The notes under the pieces: model-generated
Told to the model about the DNA's origin: nothing
Seen by the model: only the letters and a program-made list of their open reading frames with translations
The model's database searches: none
In this document: in pieces, positions 10,684 through 14,390 of the stretch
How the letters are laid out: every line of letters starts with the position of its first letter
How positions within the stretch are numbered: the first letter of the stretch is position 1
NCBI GenBank assembly: GCA_038065635.1
Contig: JBBTQP010000005.1
Span: 1 to 14,390, forward strand
Source of the DNA: JAHJFW01 sp038065635
GTDB taxonomy: Bacteria > Patescibacteriota > Patescibacteriia > 2-12-FULL-60-25
Reading direction: 5' to 3'
Length of the DNA stretch: 14,390 nucleotides
Translations under genes and position numbers: made by a program

Positions 10684-12515
10684 GCCTCGGAAACGTCTTC
10701 GGCGACAGACTCTATTTCGGCTACGCGTAAAATTTCTTCAACGGACGTCATTCCATCCAATGCTTTTAGTAGGCCGTCTTGTGCCATTGTTATCATTCCT
10801 TGTTTTGCAGCTATGTCAGCCATTTGATATTCGGATACGTTGCCACCGAGAATCAGATTTTCAATTTCTTTTGTCATGGCCATGATTTCGTAGATTCCGA
10901 CGCGTCCTTTATAACCGAGTCCGTTGCAGGTCGTGCAGGTATTTTTTTCTTTTGGCGCGTCATAAAATTCGAGTTTTTTCATATCGACCGCGTACCCCGA
11001 ATTTTTTGGGATCGCGGCAAGTACGGTTTGGACTTCTTTCAATACCGCAGGGTCGAGTTCTGTTTTTTGTTTGCACTTTTCGCAAAGCCGCCGCACTAGA
11101 CGCTGTCCGATGATCGCGTTTATCGCTGGGGCCAAAAGGAACGGTTTCACGCCCATGGAGAGGAAGCGGGGGATAGCGCCCGCAGCGGAATTTGTGTGAA
11201 TGGTTGAGACGACCAAGTGCCCGGTTAGCGCGGCTTGAATTGAAATTTCAGCAGTTTCCAAATCTCGAATTTCTCCAACCATCACAATGTCCGGATCTTG
11301 GCGCAGAATCGCGCGAAGACCTCGTGCGAAATCGTATTTTTTCTCATGGTCGATTTGACTTTGGTTAATTCCAACAAGTTTGTATTCGATCGGATCTTCC
11401 AGTGTGATGATTTTTACGTCCGGCGTGTTTAGTTTTTTCAAAATCGCATAAAGGGTCGTCGTCTTTCCGGATCCTGTCGGTCCCGTAGTAACGATCATTC
11501 CGTTTGGTCGTTCAATCTCGCGTTTCAACTGATCCCAAGCAAGCCCTCGAACGCCAAGATTGTCGAATTCGAGAGATACGGCCTTCGGTCGCAGAATACG
11601 CATGACAACCGATTCGCCGAAAGCAGTCGGAAGGAAAGATACGCGGATGTCGATTTTTTCAGCGGCCAGATAGATGGTTATACGACCGTCTTGCGGGACT
11701 CCTTCGACGTTGATCTTCGCGCCGGAAAGCAGTTTGAGGCGGCTTATCATTTGTTTCCAAGTTTCGCGCGGAAGTTTTGCTGCATCTTGCAAGATACCGT
11801 CCAACCGAAAACGTAGTTTCACGTCATCCTCCTCCGCTTCTACGTGGATATCCGAAGCGCCGCTCTTTAGCGCGGCACCGATCATGAGCGTAATGATATC
11901 CGACGTTCCGACCGTTGAGATTTTTTCCTGCAAATCTCGAAAACTCGAGATCTCTTTTTCAAATTTCTTCAACGCCTCCTCTTCGATGCGTACGCCGTAG
12001 ATGACTTCTTTTGTTTCGGGCAGCGCATCGTAGAGCATCTCTGCGGCGTCGAAGCTCGAGTCGCTTATGAGATAGGTTTGAACGTTTACCGCTTGTTCCT
12101 TCGCGAGTCGTTTTGCGAGCTCCTCCACCTCTTTCGAAGGCGTTGTAGTTGCTAAACGGAGTTCGTCGCCGGATTTAAGAAAAATTATCGTGCGGAGGCG
12201 GAGCGATTCCTCGCGTGGCAATAAAATCAAAGCTTCGGGAGCGACGGGGAAGCCGTGAAGATCTATAAAAGGAAGTCCAAGTTTGACGGCTTTTTCTTGC
12301 GCGGTTTTTTCCAGCTCTGCGAGCTTAACTTCTGATAATTTATGCTCCAGTTTTTCAGCCGCCGTCATCTCATCCAACGTAGGTTTTCTAGATTTCGACG
12401 TAGGAGTCGCAACGGCGCCGGGAACGTATCCCGGAGTAGGCACCGAAGCTGTTGGCGCGGCTTTTTTCAGCAAATCCTCAATGGACTGCGCTTTTTTTCT
12501 GGTTGGTTGAGGCAT
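10680..12515 (-). CDS. pilB: Type IV pilus assembly / type II secretion ATPase (PilB/GspE family)
   Basis: Cytoplasmic hexameric ATPase that powers pilin polymerisation at the inner face of the membrane; 611 aa. Residues 1-60 are a Pro/Lys/Ala-rich linker, about 65-170 an MshEN-like N-terminal domain, and 200 onward the secretion ATPase core. Motifs: Walker A GPTGSGKTT (345-353), Asp box IITLEDPIEY (369-378), Walker B DPDIVMVGEIRD (407-418), His box LTGHLVVSTIHTNSA (430-444). Zinc ligands are CEKC (478, 481) and CTTC (527, 530), followed by GYKGRVGIYEIM. All key residues are present. It starts 6 nt after the membrane protein gene, with AAGAGA at that junction, so the two form one unit. GspE cannot be excluded; PilB is favoured because pili are common in such genomes (inference). 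Confidence 0.92.
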   Translation of the reverse strand: MPQPTRKKAQSIEDLLKKAAPTASVPTPGYVPGAVATPTSKSRKPTLDEMTAAEKLEHKLSEVKLAELEKTAQEKAVKLGLPFIDLHGFPVAPEALILLPREESLRLRTIIFLKSGDELRLATTTPSKEVEELAKRLAKEQAVNVQTYLISDSSFDAAEMLYDALPETKEVIYGVRIEEEALKKFEKEISSFRDLQEKISTVGTSDIITLMIGAALKSGASDIHVEAEEDDVKLRFRLDGILQDAAKLPRETWKQMISRLKLLSGAKINVEGVPQDGRITIYLAAEKIDIRVSFLPTAFGESVVMRILRPKAVSLEFDNLGVRGLAWDQLKREIERPNGMIVTTGPTGSGKTTTLYAILKKLNTPDVKIITLEDPIEYKLVGINQSQIDHEKKYDFARGLRAILRQDPDIVMVGEIRDLETAEISIQAALTGHLVVSTIHTNSAAGAIPRFLSMGVKPFLLAPAINAIIGQRLVRRLCEKCKQKTELDPAVLKEVQTVLAAIPKNSGYAVDMKKLEFYDAPKEKNTCTTCNGLGYKGRVGIYEIMAMTKEIENLILGGNVSEYQMADIAAKQGMITMAQDGLLKALDGMTSVEEILRVAEIESVAEDVSEA

Positions 12516-12521
12516 ATCTCT

Positions 12522-13538
12522 TCAAGCCTGCGGTATTTTGAAGAATCCGAATAAACCGCGGAATATGCGATGGAGCTTCGGTACGACTCCGCCTTCGCCA
12601 AGTCGTCGGTACAGATATGTCCATGTTGCGTATTGGAGTTGAATCGTGAAAGCGGCCGCGGCTATAAGACCGACTACAAAAACGATTGATCCTACGATCA
12701 TGCTGAACGCGAGGAGTGATTGCGAAGATGCGAGGGCCGAGGCGAAGATCAGGAAGAGTAGCGGTAGGAACGCAACGAGAAGCGTAACGACGAATACGAA
12801 CCAGACCACGAGGGACAATGCGATCTGCAAGACCGCAGTTTCCAGCACTACTATCCAATGTTCTTTTATCATCAAATATCCTCGGCGGATCGCTTCCGAA
12901 AGATGCGCGCCTTGGAGAATGACGGCGTTCAGCGCAAAGATTTGCAGTGTAGCGATTAAGAATACGAGAGGAACGAAAACTACGAACGAGACGAGATAGG
13001 TAAGATATGTCGTGGCGGTTGTGAATTCCAGCGCCAGGAAAAGCGGAAGTGAAACGAAGAAGCGCAAGACCCAAACCAGAGCTAGCGTCATTAAATTGAG
13101 TACGATAACCGGCCACATTGCGTGACTTCCTACTTTAAACGCTTCTTTAAGAGTTGGAGTTTTGCCTCGAATGCGCGCGCCTAACGCAAAGACCAGCGCT
13201 CCTTGCGCGATACATGAGAGAGCCGCGACGAATACGATTATCAAAGCAAGAAACATGAGAATTTCAATACCGCCGATCACGGAAATCACGCGATGAAATC
13301 CCGTTGCTCCGGTTGAAGCGACTGTTTCGATAAATGCGGCACCGGCCGTAATCGCGATGAACTGTCCTTGTCGCGAAATATTCATGACAGCGTTCCACAG
13401 AACGTCATAAGAACCGGCAGTAACCAAAATGCCGGCGAAGATTGCGAGGATCCAATAACGCCTGTCATGCCAAGCCGTATGGAATGCTTGCGCAACGATC
13501 TGACGATAAAGCGGCCCACGATGAGAAGTGCGAATCAT
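12522..13538 (-). CDS. Polytopic membrane protein, unknown function
   Basis: Integral membrane protein of 338 aa with about six hydrophobic segments: near residues 30-48, 65-80, 90-125, 145-170, 180-215 and 235-310. Short amphipathic and basic loops lie between them (GARIRGKTPTLKEAF; AHLSEAIRRGYLMIKEHW). The repeated layout of helix pairs with K-E-A-F/S-E-A-I loops resembles GPDPase-type membrane domains, but this is only a resemblance. The start at 13538 is preferred because a TG-C-TATACT box ends 8 nt before it; an in-frame ATG at 13556 lies upstream of that box. The 6-nt gap to pilB suggests a linked role in pilus assembly or envelope biogenesis (inference). The start codon overlaps the RAYT stop. 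Confidence 0.8.
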   Translation of the reverse strand: MIRTSHRGPLYRQIVAQAFHTAWHDRRYWILAIFAGILVTAGSYDVLWNAVMNISRQGQFIAITAGAAFIETVASTGATGFHRVISVIGGIEILMFLALIIVFVAALSCIAQGALVFALGARIRGKTPTLKEAFKVGSHAMWPVIVLNLMTLALVWVLRFFVSLPLFLALEFTTATTYLTYLVSFVVFVPLVFLIATLQIFALNAVILQGAHLSEAIRRGYLMIKEHWIVVLETAVLQIALSLVVWFVFVVTLLVAFLPLLFLIFASALASSQSLLAFSMIVGSIVFVVGLIAAAAFTIQLQYATWTYLYRRLGEGGVVPKLHRIFRGLFGFFKIPQA

Positions 13539-14227
13539 ATGTCCGAAGTATAGCACGACATTCCGACGTCCAACATCCGACGTCGGACGTCGGAAGATTT
13601 GACGTTTTCAAGCCACTCGGATACGAAATCATAATATTCATGTCCGTTCATTTGCCGCATTTGTTCAACGAGCCGGATGTCCAAAATTGATGGAAAATTT
13701 TTTATTCCAATCCAATCCAAATAGCTTGACCAGCGATATTGCATAAGGAATTGTTTAGCTTTATTGCGTTTTTCCGCCCCCTCGTTTGAATTTGCATTTG
13801 AATCAATAAGTTCTGTTGGGTTCAAATGAATATACCGCGACAGATGAAGAAAATAAGCGTCGTTTTCGACGGGCTTCGCCTTGTATCTGCCTTGAAATAC
13901 ATGACCGCTTCGCTTGTATTTCTCATTTACATACATCGTATATCCACCTCCAAGTTTTTTGAGAAAAAGACTCACCCCTCCTTCTATGCGTTGCTGGAGA
14001 AAAAGGTGAAAATGATTGGGCATTAACGCCCATGCGAGTATCGAAACAAGCGGTACCCTGTCGTTGGATGCCGAACATTCGAATCTCGGAGCATTATGCG
14101 TATCATTGAATTCATAAAGATCATGAACAAATCGAATATAATCTTTTTCCTCGAAAAATATCGGCTGTTTCAAAACACCCCTGTTATAAATATGGTAGAA
14201 ACAATCATTTACTAGTGGAGGCCTCAT
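13535..14227 (-). CDS. REP-associated tyrosine transposase (RAYT, IS200-like Y1 family)
   Basis: Single-strand DNA transposase of the HUH/Y1 type, 230 aa. Seen: N-terminal YHIYNRG (11-17), the HUH metal site PNHFHL (H72, H74), candidate catalytic Tyr in GGGYTMYVN (Y96 or Y99), and the family block RSGHVFQGRYKAKPVENDAYFLHLSRYIHLNP (106-137). RAYTs recognise short REP palindromes; here near-identical 35-bp palindromes lie on both sides, supporting the call. The ATG at 14227 is chosen because the family begins just after it; the longer frame runs through the right-hand REP. Residues about 211-223 (SDVRRRMLDVG) are encoded by the left REP, so the last 20 residues are not ancestral RAYT sequence. 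The stop overlaps the next gene's start. Confidence 0.92.
   Translation of the reverse strand: MRPPLVNDCFYHIYNRGVLKQPIFFEEKDYIRFVHDLYEFNDTHNAPRFECSASNDRVPLVSILAWALMPNHFHLFLQQRIEGGVSLFLKKLGGGYTMYVNEKYKRSGHVFQGRYKAKPVENDAYFLHLSRYIHLNPTELIDSNANSNEGAEKRNKAKQFLMQYRWSSYLDWIGIKNFPSILDIRLVEQMRQMNGHEYYDFVSEWLENVKSSDVRRRMLDVGMSCYTSDI
13547..13555 (-). promoter_or_regulatory. Extended -10 promoter of the membrane protein-pilB unit
   Basis: TG-C-TATACT on the minus strand, 8 nt before the ATG at 13538. The region where a -35 would lie falls in the REP palindrome at 13561-13595; no good -35 match is seen there. Confidence 0.5.
13561..13595 (-). repeat. REP-like palindrome, left copy
   Basis: 35 bp containing repeated GACGTCGG/CCGACGTC units. 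Its reverse complement matches the copy at 14246-14280 at 34 of 35 positions. It lies inside the 3' end of the RAYT frame. Confidence 0.85.
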
Positions 14228-14245
14228 AATATCGTATAACCCATA

Positions 14246-14280
14246 TTCCGACGTCGGACGTCGGATGTTGGACGTCGGAA
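14246..14280 (+). repeat. REP-like palindrome, right copy
   Basis: 35 bp beginning TTCCGACGTCGGACG and ending GACGTCGGAA, inverted relative to the left copy and differing at one base. It ends 18 nt upstream of the RAYT start and could also act as a leader structure. Confidence 0.85.
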
Positions 14281-14390
14281 AAAGGTCATATATATACCGC
14301 TGCCAGTTTTTGGAGTTCTTGTCAAGGACTTTTTCGAGCCCGTTGCAAAACTCCATTTTTGAATTACACGCGATCCCGCCACCCCGTTCT
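14281..14390. other. Terminal stretch with no clear gene
   Basis: Upstream of the RAYT unit to the window edge. On the minus strand a TTGACA (about 14322-14317) lies upstream of TATATA, but the gap is about 23 nt, too long for a normal promoter. The reading frame open across this stretch lacks RAYT similarity and runs into the REP, so I do not call a gene. Confidence 0.4.

Noticed and set aside
14228..14356. Longer RAYT start at 14356
   Set aside because: The extra 43 residues are read partly through the right REP palindrome and precede the family's normal N-terminus.
1..14390. CRISPR array
   Set aside because: No set of regularly spaced direct repeats was found; the repeats present are isolated palindromes.

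Overview
The window looks like chromosomal DNA from a small-genome bacterium, most probably of the Candidate Phyla Radiation (Patescibacteria). This is inference. It rests on compact, tightly packed housekeeping genes, a short rpsP-khpA-trmD cluster without rimM or rplS, a type IV pilus ATPase beside an uncharacterised polytopic membrane protein, a reverse transcriptase of the type used by diversity-generating retroelements (DGRs), and many genes whose -10 box lies only 5-11 nt before the ATG (probably leaderless mRNAs). UGA is an ordinary stop here (RT, rpsP, tsaD), so the recoded Absconditabacteria and Gracilibacteria are unlikely.

Layout. 21-1025: DGR-like reverse transcriptase, cut off from whatever lies upstream. 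1089-2328: trxA and trxB, overlapping, a complete thioredoxin system. 2409-3233: an exported protein built almost wholly of 11-residue (hendecad) repeats, closed by a terminator. 3309-5024: rpsP, khpA and trmD, interrupted by a strong terminator and three short dispersed-repeat-like sequences. 4993-7551 (minus): P2-type cation ATPase, tail-to-tail with trmD. 7585-7740: tRNA-Glu(UUC) with its own promoter and a bidirectional terminator. 7724-9052 (minus): three small genes of unknown function; two are Shine-Dalgarno-led, GC-richer cassettes with hairpin terminators, and one of these has a near-consensus promoter with an operator-like palindrome at the predicted start site. 9158-10683: tsaD and tsaE (t6A tRNA modification), with a repeat inserted in frame in tsaD. 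10680-13538 (minus): PilB-type ATPase and a membrane protein, a likely two-gene unit. 13535-14280: a RAYT (REP-associated tyrosine transposase) between two 35-bp inverted REP-like palindromes differing at one base.

How they fit together. The housekeeping genes cover translation and tRNA biology (rpsP, khpA, trmD, tRNA-Glu, tsaD, tsaE), redox balance (trxAB), ion transport and surface pili. Overlaid on them is a notable set of small palindromic or mobile-like sequences: one inside a reading frame, one that may supply a start codon, one in a leader, and a RAYT/REP unit. The best candidates for follow-up are the RT, the RAYT/REP unit, the in-frame tsaD insert, the hendecad protein and the palindrome-controlled small-gene cassette.
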